64,000 nt of DNA. Origin: Kalaharituber pfeilii. Its lineage: Eukaryota; Ascomycota; Pezizomycetes; Pezizales; Pezizaceae. The position numbers and the translations under genes were made by a program. This document shows positions 1-10,975 of this stretch, one piece after another. The notes beneath the pieces were generated by a model, which was not told the DNA's origin, searched no databases, and saw only the letters and a list, made by a program, of their open reading frames with translations. The DNA lies in NCBI GenBank assembly GCA_015179045.1, contig WHUZ01000060.1, forward strand, positions 62,001-126,000, written 5' to 3'. Position 1 is the stretch's first letter. Each line of letters opens with the position of its first letter.

Positions 1-345
1 CGTTTGGGGAATTAGATTTCCAGTGGCAATCAATTGGGGCCTGGAACCAGGGCAACTCGTTTTTAATTTTTTGCTTCCTATTCTTTTATTTTTTGGTTTG
101 ATAGGTATGGGTGTTCATGCACTCGCACTAGTGGTCTTCTATGCTCTGGGGGCGGAATATATATGCCGACACAGGAGGCGTATTCCCGATTACACTATCC
201 TCATAAGCATTGATCTTATGCCTACGTTTGATCCAAAGTGTCGGCGAAGCCCTCGCACTGTGATTGGGAGGGTATACGGTCGCAGATATGAGGTGCACGT
301 GACTGGAGATTACTACATCAGGAAATGTGAACTCCGTGGGGAGGG
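1..345 (+). repeat. Module T fragment (dispersed spacer repeat)
   Basis: This non-coding repeat recurs at about 28480-28830 and 29030-29230 on the same strand, and in the opposite orientation at 4850-5120, 14450-14760, 36655-36900 and 58820-58950. Shared landmarks are the phrase around 30-60 (a 'ggaaccrgggcaactcg' block), a T-rich stretch, and the block at 300-340 ending in 'aaatgtgaactccg'. Short open frames here are not conserved between copies, so I do not call a gene. It belongs to the spacer duplicated with the ankyrin genes. Confidence 0.6.
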
Positions 346-1060
346 AGCTAATGTATCGCACCATCACCACCTCTCAATCGCACCCCTCCTAGCAGGCGCA
401 ACAGCATCCCCCAACTCCCCCACCAATTCTCAATGACCCCCTCCGCCACCTTTCAGTCTCACAACCCCTCCAGCATCTCCTTCAGCAGCTTCTCCAGCGG
501 CCGCTCCGATCGCCGCTCCAATGGTTCCTCGGACAATACAAGATTTATAGTCCTTGGTTTATTGACTACTCCGATATGCTTTTGTGGTATTTTATTGTTT
601 TGTCTAGCAGGTTATTAATTATTTTTACAGCACTGATTGAAGTTTGATACCAATGGCATCTTTCTTGATCAACTGGTGGATACATTGGGGCTTAAACTTG
701 CGGGTGGGCACAAAGGGCTTTAGATATACTACATATGGTCGGCGGAGGAAAGCCTGGCTGGGCTGTGCGTGAATTCCAGAGCAAGAGGTTTTGTTACTGC
801 GGAAAAGGAACACATCGGGGCAGGGGGGGAAGGCACTTGCTAGTGGCGTTATGCCAAAATTCTGTGGGGTATAAGGCAATCGTACATACCTATTCCGTAT
901 ATACATACTTGCTCATATATATAGTGGGCGTCCTAGCTAGTAGTACTATTTCGTTCATTGCTGCAGCAGCTATCCCACTGCATGCAGGCAATACCGTTTG
1001 GGTTATAAGATCGTGTCAAGATTTGGCGGGGTCCCTGTTTCCTTCATTTTCCTCTAGGGC
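346..1060 (+). repeat. Module C (C-rich spacer repeat beyond ANK-A)
   Basis: The C-rich beginning (about 346-540, with CCTCCAGCA-type motifs) is followed by a block containing 'accaatggcatctttcttga' and 'gcggaggaa.gcctggctg'. The same order occurs at 5400-6080 and 59455-59960, and in part at 15740-16010, 32930-33250, 37720-37945, 48975-49440 and 61960-62640. It is inverted at 27620-28250 beside the inverted gene ANK-E. Its constant position beyond ankyrin 3' ends indicates co-duplication. No conserved reading frame is seen. Confidence 0.6.
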
Positions 1061-1313
1061 CCAATGAGGCTGGCCTGCCTCTTGGGGAAAATGCTATTAC
1101 ATTCATATTGCTAGCGGGATCCAATCCTGTCTATATATACTACTATAGCTGCACAGAGTTATTCTCTTAGGAAAGAAAACATGACAAAAAAACCAGTACA
1201 CCACGAAAAGAACAGAAAAGAAAAAAGCGATACATGATAGCCGCATAATACAACGACCAAGGAAAATAGATGTAAATTAAAAAGAAAAGATCCTCCGGGA
1301 TTGTATTAGGGAA
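1061..1313. other. Conserved 3' flank / probable 3' UTR of ANK-A
   Basis: The block with 'ggaaaatgctatt' and an A-rich stretch just beyond the stop codon is shared with the same position of ANK-B (about 6240-6494), ANK-D (16030-16210), ANK-F (33980-34215) and ANK-I (55550-55810). Its conservation next to the stop codon suggests 3' UTR or simply duplicated flank. No clear polyadenylation signal was identified. Confidence 0.4.
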
Positions 1314-3957
1314 TCATCCTGCTGGTGGAGGACTTTTACGGGCCTGCTCTTCAGGTGAAAGTTGAGACCAAAGATATACCGCCACCTCGAGAGGGTAGGA
1401 GCGCCGTGCTATATCATACGGTGTTTCTTTGTTCTTATTCTGAATGTTTGGAGATGCACCATGCTCAATCAATATCTTTGTAAGTGTGAGAGAGTTCAGG
1501 CTGAAGTAGAGCGGGGTGCCTCCCAGTCCACGTTCGTTGATGAGCTTCGATGCTCCTTGCTGCAGGATTTCTGTCAACATCTTAGGATCATTGCAGCGAA
1601 CTGCGCAATGAACTACTGTCCACTGGTCATCATCACAGGCAAAAAGATCTGCCCCCTTCTCAACCAATAGTCTTGCAATTGCTGCTTTTCTGTAGTATAG
1701 TGCCTGGAGCAAAGGTGTCATATTCCACTTGGTTGGGCATTTCTCCTCGATGTCTGCACCCATCATGATCAGCAATCGCACCACAGTGTTGCAGTCACCA
1801 TCCAGTGCCTTATGAATGCAGCCTGTAAGGTCGATCTGAGGAGTAATAGAAGTTATTGCTTCCTCACTTGCTTCCCTCTCCAAAAGTAAGTTGCAAATGC
1901 CCTCATCACCCAAAGATGCAGCATAAGCGAGTGGTGTTCGGCCCTCTGAATCCCTCTCTTCTATATCTGCCCCAAAAGCAAGTAAATCTTGAACAATATT
2001 CTTATTTCTCCCATCAATAGCACTGTAAATTATTCCTTCAATCCTTGCTCTCCTCTCCAACAGTAATTTGCAAATGCCCTCATCACCTAAAGATGCAGCA
2101 TAAGCAAGTGGTGTTCGGCCCTCTGAATCCCTCTCCTCTATATCTGCCCCAAAAGCAAGTAAATCTTGAACAATATTCTTATTTCTCCCATCAATAGCAC
2201 TGTAAATTATTCCTTCAATCCTTGCTCTCCTGTCCAACAGTAGTTTGCAAATGCCCTCATGACCTAAAGATGCAGCATGAGCAAGTGGTGTTCGGCCCTC
2301 TGAATCTCTCTCCTCTATATCTGCCCCAAAAGCAAGTAAATCTTGAACAATATTCTTATTTCTCCCATCAATTGCACTGTAAATTATTCCTTCAATCCTT
2401 GCTCTCCTCTCCAACAGTAATTTGCAAATGCCCTCATGACCTAAAGATGCAGCATGAGCAAGTGGTGTTCGGCCCTCTGAATCTCTCTCCTCTATATCTG
2501 CCCCCAAAGCAAGTAAATCTTCAACAAAATTCGCATTTCTCCCATCAATAGCACTGTGAATTATTCCTTCAATCCTTGCTCCTCTCTCCAACAGTAATTT
2601 GCAAATGCTCTCATGACCTATAGATGCAGCATGAGCAAGTGGTGTTTGGCCTTCTGAATCCCTCTCCTCTATATCTGTTCCTAAAGCTAGTAGAGTTCGA
2701 ACACCATTCTCACTCCCCTGGCGAATGGCATAGTGGATGCCCCCGAGAGAAGACCATTTCAATTTTTGGCGTAATCTGTAGTGACCTGCAGCTGAATGAA
2801 GAGGAACTTGGTATGGCTGTGAGTCCCAGAGATCAGATAAGCAAATAGGTAGCACAATTACTGAGATCTCCGAAATTGAGTCAAGATCACCCAAGGTCAT
2901 GTCTGAAAGCATTGACCAGGTACAACCTCTTGAGGAGCTATTCCTAGAGAATGTGGAGTGAGAATCATCGCTTATGCCCCACCTCTGGATTCGCCTATAA
3001 GGTCTTGAATTTTTGAGTTCATCCATAAATGATGGCAGCATCAATTTCATAGAGCACATGGATCGCATGGACCGCATGGACCGCAAGGAGAATGTGCTAT
3101 GAGATGTTGCTGCAGTTCTGAATGATGCAGCATCATCATTATCATCAGGTACCTGGTCATCCTTGAATGAGGATAATGCTATCTGGAAATCGTCTTTTAG
3201 AGGTAGTGTGCTTGCATCCTTGGCTTGATTATCGGATTCTGAGGACTGGACTTGATTTATTGCAGGGTCCTGACGGCTGATGAGCTCTCGTAACTGGATC
3301 GAGATTGCATGGTTTGATTCCAATATCTGAAAAACCACTTCATGCAATTGCTCGAGTTTTTCGGAAGCCTCTGCACCGGTATGACTATACAAGAGATTAG
3401 TTATCTATGTGACCTCCCCCTCCCTCTCTCTCTCCCCCACCTCACTCCTAAGGAAACATAATAGAATTAATACTATAGATCTGAACTTACCACTGAATAA
3501 TTCCTAGCATCAAATTCAAACTCAACTTGTGTCGCTCCAGGTCCTCAATAAAGACTGCAATCTCTGCTTCCTTCCATAGTGCCCATTTAATCCTCTCAAA
3601 CAAAAGGGTTGCTTTGTTTGCTGGAGACTGCATGGAGTCGGGATCACTAACCCCCATCTCACTCAGGTACTTTTCCAAGTTAGAAACAATCAAAACACAT
3701 CCACTCAAAGTCGCAATAAGATGGTGAATGGACAGCATTTTTAACCTGCTTTGGTTTGCAACCTTGGTTGTTCCAGCAATAAATAACTGAACCTGGCAGA
3801 AGATGACATTCATATCTTGCATTTCTTCCATTATGCGACTGATGGATGCTGGTGCCTGCTTTGCGCAATCATGGAGATTCTTCAGCATGCTTATAATCTT
3901 TGCTGAGATTGAAACAAGACCAGCGACTGAGGCAACTATTGAGAGTGGATCGGACAT
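1314..3957 (-). CDS. ANK-A: fungal STAND-type N-terminal domain plus ankyrin repeats, two exons
   Basis: Predicted join is 3957..3491 and 3384..1314, giving 845 residues. The intron (3385-3490, 106 nt) has a GTAAGT donor, a TAACTAAT-like branch site and a TATAG acceptor. The ATG gives the family start MSDPLS. Residues 1-180 resemble the N-terminal domain of fungal STAND proteins: a hydrophobic helix at 8-26, then an ERIKWALWKE motif. This domain crosses the splice junction. A Ser/acidic linker follows to about 368, then five 59-residue double-ankyrin units (about 369-675) and a C-terminal ankyrin block. Units 2-5 are almost identical at DNA level (period 177 bp). The stop removes the last two residues of the usual EWY-type ending. 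There is no NACHT domain, so a receptor or scaffold role is inference. Closest relative in the window is ANK-E. Confidence 0.85.
2041..2580 (-). repeat. 177-bp in-frame tandem repeats inside ANK-A
   Basis: Three consecutive 177-bp units encode 59 residues each and differ by only a few bases, for example around 2046-2222, 2223-2399 and 2400-2576. Each unit encodes two ankyrin-type helical pairs, with GADIEERDSEGRTPLA at the start. Such high nucleotide identity between neighbours, against lower identity between paralogs, points to recent unequal exchange or conversion inside the gene. Confidence 0.85.
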
Positions 3958-4810
3958 TGTTTTGTTTTTGGTATACGAGTTGGAGTATGTATCGGGTAGT
4001 CAAGCGGATTCTGGTTTGAACTTTTCTGAAACTCAAGCACTGAACTATCATGAAGAGTATGCTCTGCAGACAAGTAAGCTACTGTAGGTATTCTACCATA
4101 TTCGTTACTAAGAATAATCCCTTCTGTTGTCTCGCCTCACCTCCGCTTTTCCTTATGGAGTACCTAGTCAGCCTAATGCTTTTTGTTGTTGGCTAGCGTT
4201 ACACCGCTGTTGGCTTCTCGCAAGGCTGAAAGGTTGCACCTTGATATTGCAAACAGTTATGCAAAGTGGGGTGGGGGGCTGTGGCTGGGTATAGACAACT
4301 ACGGAATATTCTATAGGCCAGTATAGAACTCAGGGTCTGCGTACGCAGTGCTTCACAGGGGTGTTATCCCCCGTATTGTCCAGCCTGTATCCCCATGGTA
4401 CTCCAGCGTTCTGGTACCATTATCACTTAGATATAGCAACTTTTATGTGTACTTGTGGCAACCAAACTATTGCGATTCAAGCAATTCCCATGCTTTTGGG
4501 CAAAGTGTAGAAAATATAATGTTCCGGGCTATTTGCTGTGTCAGCCATTCGGTACAAGAATATGGAACCATAAAAGAGCTTCATTACAACAAAGGAGGTC
4601 AGAATTTCCTTTTTTAAGTGGATCCGATGTAGAAGATATCTAAATTGTCTCTCATCAGTTCGAAAAACTTTGTGGTTCTTCATTTCGTTGTGAGTTGTGG
4701 GGAAGGCTGTGCACATGTGGGGGTTAGGTAGCTATACTGTGCTGGCGAAACTATGATCGGAGTGACAACAGCGCGTTAAATAACTTCTTGGGAAATCTGT
4801 GTACAGGAAG
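3958..4810. other. Upstream region of ANK-A, duplicated in family
   Basis: This is the 5' flank of ANK-A. Shared phrases such as 'gaagagtatgctctgcaga' (about 4050) also occur upstream of ANK-D, -F, -H and -I, and upstream of ANK-E on the opposite strand. It should hold the promoter, but I saw no convincing TATA box or operator. Short frames here are not conserved. Confidence 0.45.
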
Positions 4811-4825
4811 AAGTCTAAGTACAGT

Positions 4826-5290
4826 AGAAGTAGCAATCCAGCTTCTCCCTCACCCCCTCCTTCCAGAGTTCACATTCCCTAATGTAGTAATCAGTCACCT
4901 CATATCCGCGACCGTCAACCCTTCCAATCGGGGGGGCTGCGGCGCCACCTTGAGTCAAATGTAGGCATGGGTTTTGGGAATAGTTAAAAATATGCAGGAA
5001 GACGCCTTCTGTGTCGGCGTACATACATAATTCTTGCTGCAAAGGCCACTAGCAAGCCTCCAGCGACTGCATGAATACCGTACGATTAAAATTAAGACAA
5101 TAGAAAGCAAGTTGCCCCGGTTCCAATTCCCGATTGATCTGCAGTGGAACTAGAGCATTATAGTCTACCTTATTTACTTTTAAGATGGTGGATTACCCTC
5201 TTCTCCAGCTTGGAAATTCGAAATTCTATACCACTCCACGGGACGTTTCCATGGCGCTTGTTATTACCTCCATCACCAGAGACAACGGCA
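4826..5290 (-). repeat. Module T copy with degenerate tRNA-like segment
   Basis: This is an inverted copy of the repeat at 1-345. It continues into a degenerate tRNA-like segment near 5195-5270 ('cagcttggaaattcgaaatt' where better copies read as a T-arm). The order matches the copy around 58820-59220. No gene was recognised. Confidence 0.5.
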
Positions 5291-6080
5291 TTCACAGAAG
5301 TACCTTAGACAAACCCCTCGCCTCTTAATCCATCACATGCCCCCGCCTCCCCCCGCCCCCGACACTAAGCTATAGGTCGGTTCGAAAAGCTAACAATTTC
5401 ACCTCCTCTTGAACCCTCCAGCACCACATCTCCCCTCAGTAGCCGCAACAACATCCTTCTCCCCCACCACATCTCTAATGCAGCGACCCCCTCCACCTCT
5501 CAATCGCACCCAACCAGCAGCCCTCCGACGGTACCTCCGAGGGTCTCTCCAGCCAGCTTCTCAGCATCCCCCTCCTACCACCTGGTCCCACTATCCTACT
5601 GCCCCGCCCTCTCACTCCGTCTCACTACCCCCCCTCTCCAAAGTTGCTCCCGCAGCCACTCCGACGTCCCTTCTATAGCTCCATAGATAACACAAATTGC
5701 TCGTTGGTAGGTCAACTACGCCCATGTGCTTCTGTTGTATTTATTTTTTCTTTTTGTCCGGCGGTTTATCGATGTTTATACCCATTGAAGTTGATACCAA
5801 TGGCATCTTTCTTGACCAATTGGTGGAAACATGGGGGCTTGAACTTGCAAGGGGGCTTCAGACGGGACTTGGTCTATAAATATGGGAGCGGAGGAATGCC
5901 TGGCTGAGCTGTTCGGTGAATTCCAAAAGGGAGGTTACGTTACTGCGCAAAAAAAAAAAAAAAAAGAACACCGGGTGGGGAGGGAGGGGAGGCATTTGCT
6001 GGCGGCGTGGCGCCAAAATTCTGACGGTATATAGGGCAATTGTGTTTAGTCTGTATATACGTGTACTTGTACTTGGAATT
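5291..6080 (+). repeat. Module C copy
   Basis: C-rich DNA (5340-5680) runs into the shared 'accaatggcatctttcttga' block (5795-5815) and a block ending near 6080, closely paralleling 346-1060. A run of A residues at 5948-5965 is present. Reading frames in the C-rich part are low-complexity Pro/Ser/Thr and are not supported as genes. Confidence 0.55.
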
Positions 6081-6494
6081 TATGTAGCGGACATAATAGT
6101 ATAGAGTAGAACTCATTCCTTGCGGCAGAGGCAGCGGGTATCCCGTCGACACCACTTACACAACGCCGTTTGGATTGCCAGATCTTGTCAAGCTTCGCCG
6201 ATGTGCTATATTAAAGCTATTCCCTTCATTTTCCTCTGGGGCCCATGAAGCTGCCCTCCCCCTTCCGGAAAATGCTATTGGTACATTCATGGTGCTAGCG
6301 AGAAACCAATCCTGTCCCTATACTGCTACAATGGGTCCTAGGAAAGCAGCACAAAACAAGCACAACATGGAAGGAACAAAAAAGAGAAAAAAAAAAGATA
6401 CATGATAGTCACATAATACAAAGAGCAAGGAAAAAATAACCAATAAAAGACGTAAATTGAAGTACAATCCCCCAGGGTTCACGTTAGACTATAA

Positions 6495-7415
6495 TCAGTA
6501 CCAATCCACTGGTGGAGGAGTTTTCTCAGCCTGCTCTTCTGGTGAAAGTTGAGACCACAGATATCCCGCCACCTCATGAAAACCATAATGCAGTGCCTTA
6601 TCATACGGGGTTTTTCCATTCTTATCCTGGATTGTTGGAGATGCACCGTGCTCAATCAATATCTTTGTAAGTGTGAGAGAGTGGGTGCTTGTTTTTAGGT
6701 GGAGAGGGGTGAGTCCTTGGTTATTGCCCTCATTGATGAGCTGGCATGCTCCTCGTTCCAGGATTTCTGTCAACATCTCAGGATCGCTCCCGCAAACTGC
6801 ATAATGTACTGCTGTCCACTGGTCATTATCACGTGCAAAAAGATCTGCACCGTTCTCAATCAAGAGTCTTGCAATTGCTGTTTTGCCTTCGAAGTCATAT
6901 TCCACTTGGTGGGGCATTGCTCCTCGATATCTGCACCCATTGCGATCAGAAATCGTACTACAGTCTCAGAGTTATTATCCAATGCATTATAAATGCAGCC
7001 AGTAAGGTTGGTTGGAGGAGTGATAGAAGCTATCAGTTCCTCACTTGAACCTCTCTCCAATAATAATTTGCAGATGTCTTCACAGCACCTATATGTACTA
7101 TAAGAAAGTGGTGTTAGGCCATTTGAATCCCTTTTGCTCTATATCTGCTTCTAATGTGAGTAGGGGTCGAACAATATTCCTGTTTCTCCTTTTAATGGCA
7201 CCATGAATTATCCCTTCTATGCTTGCTCCTCTCTTCAACAGTAATTTGCAAACACTCTCATGACCCATAGATACAGCATGGGTGAGTGGTGTTTGGCCTT
7301 CTGAATCCCTCTCCTCTATATCTGCGCCTGAAGTGAGTAAATCTTGGCTATTCCTCCATCAATGGCACTGTGGATTATCCCTGTCTACACTTGCTCCTCT
7401 CTCCCACATTAATAT
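6495..7415 (-). pseudogene. ANK-B: truncated, frameshifted ankyrin paralog
   Basis: The C-terminal ankyrin block (about 6495-6917) is well preserved and ends in the family-type VDWY. Upstream the frame is broken near 6900, where a second frame (6860-7060) takes over, and again near 7060-7140. Ankyrin units continue in broken frames to about 7415, where homology stops in the middle of a unit. The N-terminal exon, the intron and the linker are absent. The loss lies about 150 bp from the palindromic element at 7564, so its insertion or rearrangement may have truncated the gene. It is not expected to make a functional protein. Confidence 0.85.
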
Positions 7416-7563
7416 GGAAAACTTGATGTTTATTTATGCAGTTTGATATTTTTTCATATTTTTTCATTACTTTGTTGCTTTTTTGGTGATTTTATCGAAC
7501 AGTATTGAAAGTGGTACCGGTGCAAGAGGATCCGTTCGACTGCATGTTTCACGAACTGCTTAC
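7416..7563. other. AT-rich junction, no recognised feature
   Basis: T-rich sequence links the broken end of ANK-B to the palindrome. No target-site duplication of the palindrome could be identified when compared with bases after 9394. Confidence 0.4.
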
Positions 7564-8244
7564 CCAGTACCGTATGGGTAACGATGTGCACACCGGTAAC
7601 GCTGGGCACCTTGGCGCCGGTTCTGCACCCTCCCCAACATCAAAATGTCAGGCATATCTCACAGAATATATTTCTAATATGTATGATGAATTAATTATAG
7701 ACCATATTGACTGTGCTGATTCTGAATTTGAAGGGAAAAAAGTGAAAATGCTACTCCTACAGCACTACAGTTGCCTTACCCCTCTACCTTATGAAATAAC
7801 CTCCTCTAGCACCTACTAGCAATTACCAACTCACTGCAACGCTCTACCTACTCATGGAATAGTAAGAATGGTCGCAATGGTACTACAAGTGCTATATTAC
7901 AATACATGAGTAGTAACAGCTTGAGATCTGTAATATAGCACTGTATGCTCCTGTAGCAAGAAATTGTGCATAACTAAGAAATTGAGCATTTTCCGGATGT
8001 GACAACAAAAAATTCCTGTGAGTGCAAATAGCTCTCAAGGGGGCTCAAATTGAAGCCAGAGCATGGTAGAATGCATGGAATTATCTTTCGCATATTTATT
8101 GAGCCAATTTTTAGGAGATGGGTAGTGACCTATTTGGTATATCCCAAATCCTATGCTAGACATACTCTGAGCTGCCAAGTGTCAATGATCCTGCCTGAGA
8201 TCTTATTTATCTTGACATATACTCTATTACCTATTCTGAGGAAG
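7564..8244 (+). repeat. Left arm of palindrome
   Basis: This 681-bp arm starts with 'ccagtaccgtatgggtaacg' and ends 'ctattctgaggaag'. It is the reverse complement of 8713-9394 apart from one single-base indel. Confidence 0.92.
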
Positions 8245-8712
8245 TATAGCAAGTTTGGCAATGTCAAGGAGCCGCTATGACCGTAGAGTGAGCAGCCTGC
8301 ATATGTCAGATATATCAGATATACAGCATCACATAAATACGGTATTCAACAGTAATAATTGCATCACCAGCATCATGTAGTGCTATATGAGCTGTACACA
8401 GCCTCGAAACCAGCACAAACTATAGGTATCTAGATTAATATCTAGAGTGGGGCTGTCATATCAATAGTATATTGTCGGTTATGCAGGTACATATTAGTAC
8501 TGCACTGTTGTAGAGTACAATTGATGCGTAGATACTCTCTAAAGCTAGAAATATAACGATATATAGAAGAAGATATTTTATAACAGCTGCTAGTAGTTTT
8601 GGGTAGCTGAAAACTAGTCACGGTGTGGCATACCTAACTAACATAGGCCGGCTACTTACTCTATAGCCATGATGACCCCATGACATGGCCAAACACGACC
8701 AAACTACCTACG

Positions 8713-9394
8713 CTTCCTCAGAATAGGTAATAGAGTATATGTCAAGATAAATAAGATCTCAGGCAGGATCATTGACACTTGGCAGCTCAGAGTATGTCTA
8801 GCATAGGATTTGGGATATACCAAATAGGTCACTACCCATCTCCTAAAAATTGGCTCAATAAATATGCGAAAGATAATTCCATGCATTCTACCATGCTCTG
8901 GCTTCAATTTGAGCCCCCTTGAGAGCTATTTGCACTCACAGGAATTTTTTGTTGTCACATCCGGAAAATGCTCAATTTCTTAGTTATGCACAATTTCTTG
9001 CTACAGGAGCATACAGTGCTATATTACAGATCTCAAGCTGTTACTACTCATGTATTGTAATATAGCACTTGTAGTACCATTGCGACCATTCTTACTATTC
9101 CATGAGTAGGTAGAGCGTTGCAGTGAGTTGGTAATTGCTAGTAGGTGCTAGAGGAGGTTATTTCATAAGGTAGAGGGGTAAGGCAACTGTAGGTGCTGTA
9201 GGAGTAGCATTTTCACTTTTTTCCCTTCAAATTCAGAATCAGCACAGTCAATATGGTCTATAATTAATTCATCATACATATTAGAAATATATTCTGTGAG
9301 ATATGCCTGACATTTTGATGTTGGGGAGGGTGCAGAACCGGCGCCAAGGTGCCCAGCGTTACCGGTGTGCACATCGTTACCCATACGGTACTGG
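8713..9394 (-). repeat. Right arm of palindrome
   Basis: This 682-bp arm mirrors 7564-8244. Similarity drops abruptly inside 8713, which suggests that the outer arms have been homogenised while the centre diverged. Confidence 0.92.
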
Positions 9395-9425
9395 TATGCA
9401 TTTTACCCAGAACCGCATACCAGCC

Positions 9426-9493
9426 AGTAAAATATCTATTCGGACAGGGGTACTAATGCACATTATGCGCTATGTCCGAATACATATTTTACT
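9426..9493. mobile_element. Mini foldback (68 bp) related to the 40.5-kb TIR element
   Basis: The 21-nt arms at 9426-9446 and 9473-9493 match at 20 of 21 positions and enclose about 26 nt. The sequence 'cggacaggggtactaatgca' and the flank 'actagctagtat' resemble the ends of the element at 40496-41647. It is probably a strongly shortened derivative. Confidence 0.55.
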
Positions 9494-9530
9494 AGCTAGT
9501 ATGCATAGTACCGGTATGCATGCATTACTC

Positions 9531-10250
9531 AGCAGTTCCAATACTTCTAGACAAGCGAGTACTTCCCTCCCTCACCGCTATGCGGACACTCTCTGTCGCA
9601 TTCGCTCTTGCACTTCCTTGCTACCACCTCTACCACGTCGCATACCGCGAGACTGCCCTTTCGGGCTTCGCTCTGCTTAATAATCCTCTTACTTATCATC
9701 ACGTCTGAACTTCCTCTTTTCGCCCACAAAATGGCTGCTTATCTTTTTCCGGTATTATGTATGAGAATGCATGAAAAACGTAAGCGGACAGAAAAGTTGC
9801 TTTGCGTTGATCTCTTACAATTTCTCTAACGCTCCTTCATTTTGAAGTCGGATTAATTGATTGAGCTTGAATGAATGATTTGCAATGTTGATTGATGGAA
9901 TCTGAACAGGGCTTCATACGCCTCAAAGGCAGGACATTCCTCCTTCCCTCAACCGCTTCCCTCAACTGAAGATTGCTCCTCACGCTTTCGTAATCCGTAC
10001 CATCCTTTGATATTCCTTAAATAGAGAATCATCAATGCATAGAAAAAGAAGTGAGAGCCAAAGAAAAAAGGAATAAAGCACAGCCAAAGAGCAAAAGGTC
10101 AAAAGGAGGATTACCCAAGTATGTAATCGAAAAAAAAGCCTGAACAACAAAATGACGATCCAATACCCCGACCATCCCAAACCAATAATGAAAAAACCAC
10201 TTAAGGATTTCCCATGAAAGAAGAAAAGAATATCATGACAGCGGGACCAG
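9531..10250. other. Unrecognised spacer
   Basis: I recognise no gene, RNA or element here. Short frames on both strands lack domains and lack counterparts near other family members. Confidence 0.3.
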
Positions 10251-10975
10251 GTAATTCGATGGCACAATCCCAATTTCTCCATTGGCTTTCCTTGCTTGCC
10301 ACCATCTCCCACTAGCATCCCACACCTCTAGAATTTCATGTTTCTGGAATGATATTTCATCTGCATCCTCCGGATTCGCCTAATAAGAGTACAGAGCCCG
10401 AGCTCTATATGGATATTTTATAGGCTGAGCGACTTCTTGGTCGGCACTAGCGGCCGCTAGGTAATTCGATGGCGCAATCCTAGTTGCTCCATTGGCTGTC
10501 CTTGATATCTCTTCAATATCATTTGATATCTCTTCCACATCCATTGGTATCTCTTCCATATCAAGTTTCTGAAATGACATTTCAAATTCCACCTCATAAG
10601 GATACCTAGCTTGAGCCCTATATGGATATTTTATCTGAGTGACTTCTTGGTCGGCACCAGCGGCCGCTGATGCTCCGGGAGTGGGCGTGGCCGGTGATGG
10701 GGTAGTCCCATGGTCGGCACTAGCGGCCGCTAGGTAATTCGATGGCGCAATCCTAGTTGCTCCATTGGCTGTCCTTGATATCTCTTTAATATCATTTGAT
10801 ATCTCTTCCACATCCATTGGTATCTCTTCCATATCAAGTTTCTGAAATGACATTTCAAATTCCACCTCATAAGTTGAGCCCTATATGGATATTTTATCTG
10901 AGTGACTTCTTGGTCGGCGCCAGCGGCCGCTGATGCTCCGGGAGTGGGCGTGGCCGGTGATGGGGTAGTCCCAGA
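10250..10975 (-). repeat. About 260-270-bp tandem repeats fused to ANK-C 3' side
   Basis: Blocks containing 'gcggccgctaggtaattcga' recur at about 10450 and 10723, and a more degraded one lies near 10250. Interleaved blocks with 'tgatgctccgggagtgggcg' occur at 10670 and 10930. Read on the minus strand they give an acidic repeat (EEIPMDVEEISNDI) alternating with a Pro/Ala-rich part. One unit carries an indel that changes frame. The source of this sequence is not recognised. It replaces the C-terminal ankyrin region of ANK-C. Confidence 0.75.

Larger units (their letters stand above)
7564..9394. mobile_element. 1.83-kb palindromic (foldback-type) element with near-perfect 681-bp arms
   Basis: The left arm (7564-8244) and right arm (8713-9394) are reverse complements. 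The only difference I found by eye is one extra C on the right, in the 'acagcac(c)tacag' stretch. The centre (8245-8712) keeps weaker inverted similarity near its edges, for example a 'gtagagtgagcagcctgcat'-like block against its diverged partner near 8650. No transposase is encoded; the small frames in the arms are mirror copies without recognisable domains. A half-copy at 38919-39895 and a split copy at about 50525-52515 show that it is a repeated family. If transcribed it would fold into a long hairpin. The type of element is unknown, and no TSD was found. Confidence 0.85.

Noticed and set aside
23..436. 137-codon frame at the window start
   Set aside because: It covers module T and module C repeat sequence, and the other copies are not open in this frame.
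2041..2580. Evenly spaced repeats that might suggest a CRISPR array
   Set aside because: They are 177-bp in-frame ankyrin codons with no variable spacers, in a eukaryotic context.
7505..8280. Open frames of 104 and 76 codons in the left palindrome arm (mirrored at 8704-8907 and 9163-9384)
   Set aside because: They are mirror duplicates within the arms, the diverged copies do not keep them open, and no domain is visible.
9980..10318. 112-codon hydrophobic minus-strand frame
   Set aside because: It overlaps the degraded tandem repeat edge. Hydrophobicity comes from base composition, and no family was recognised.
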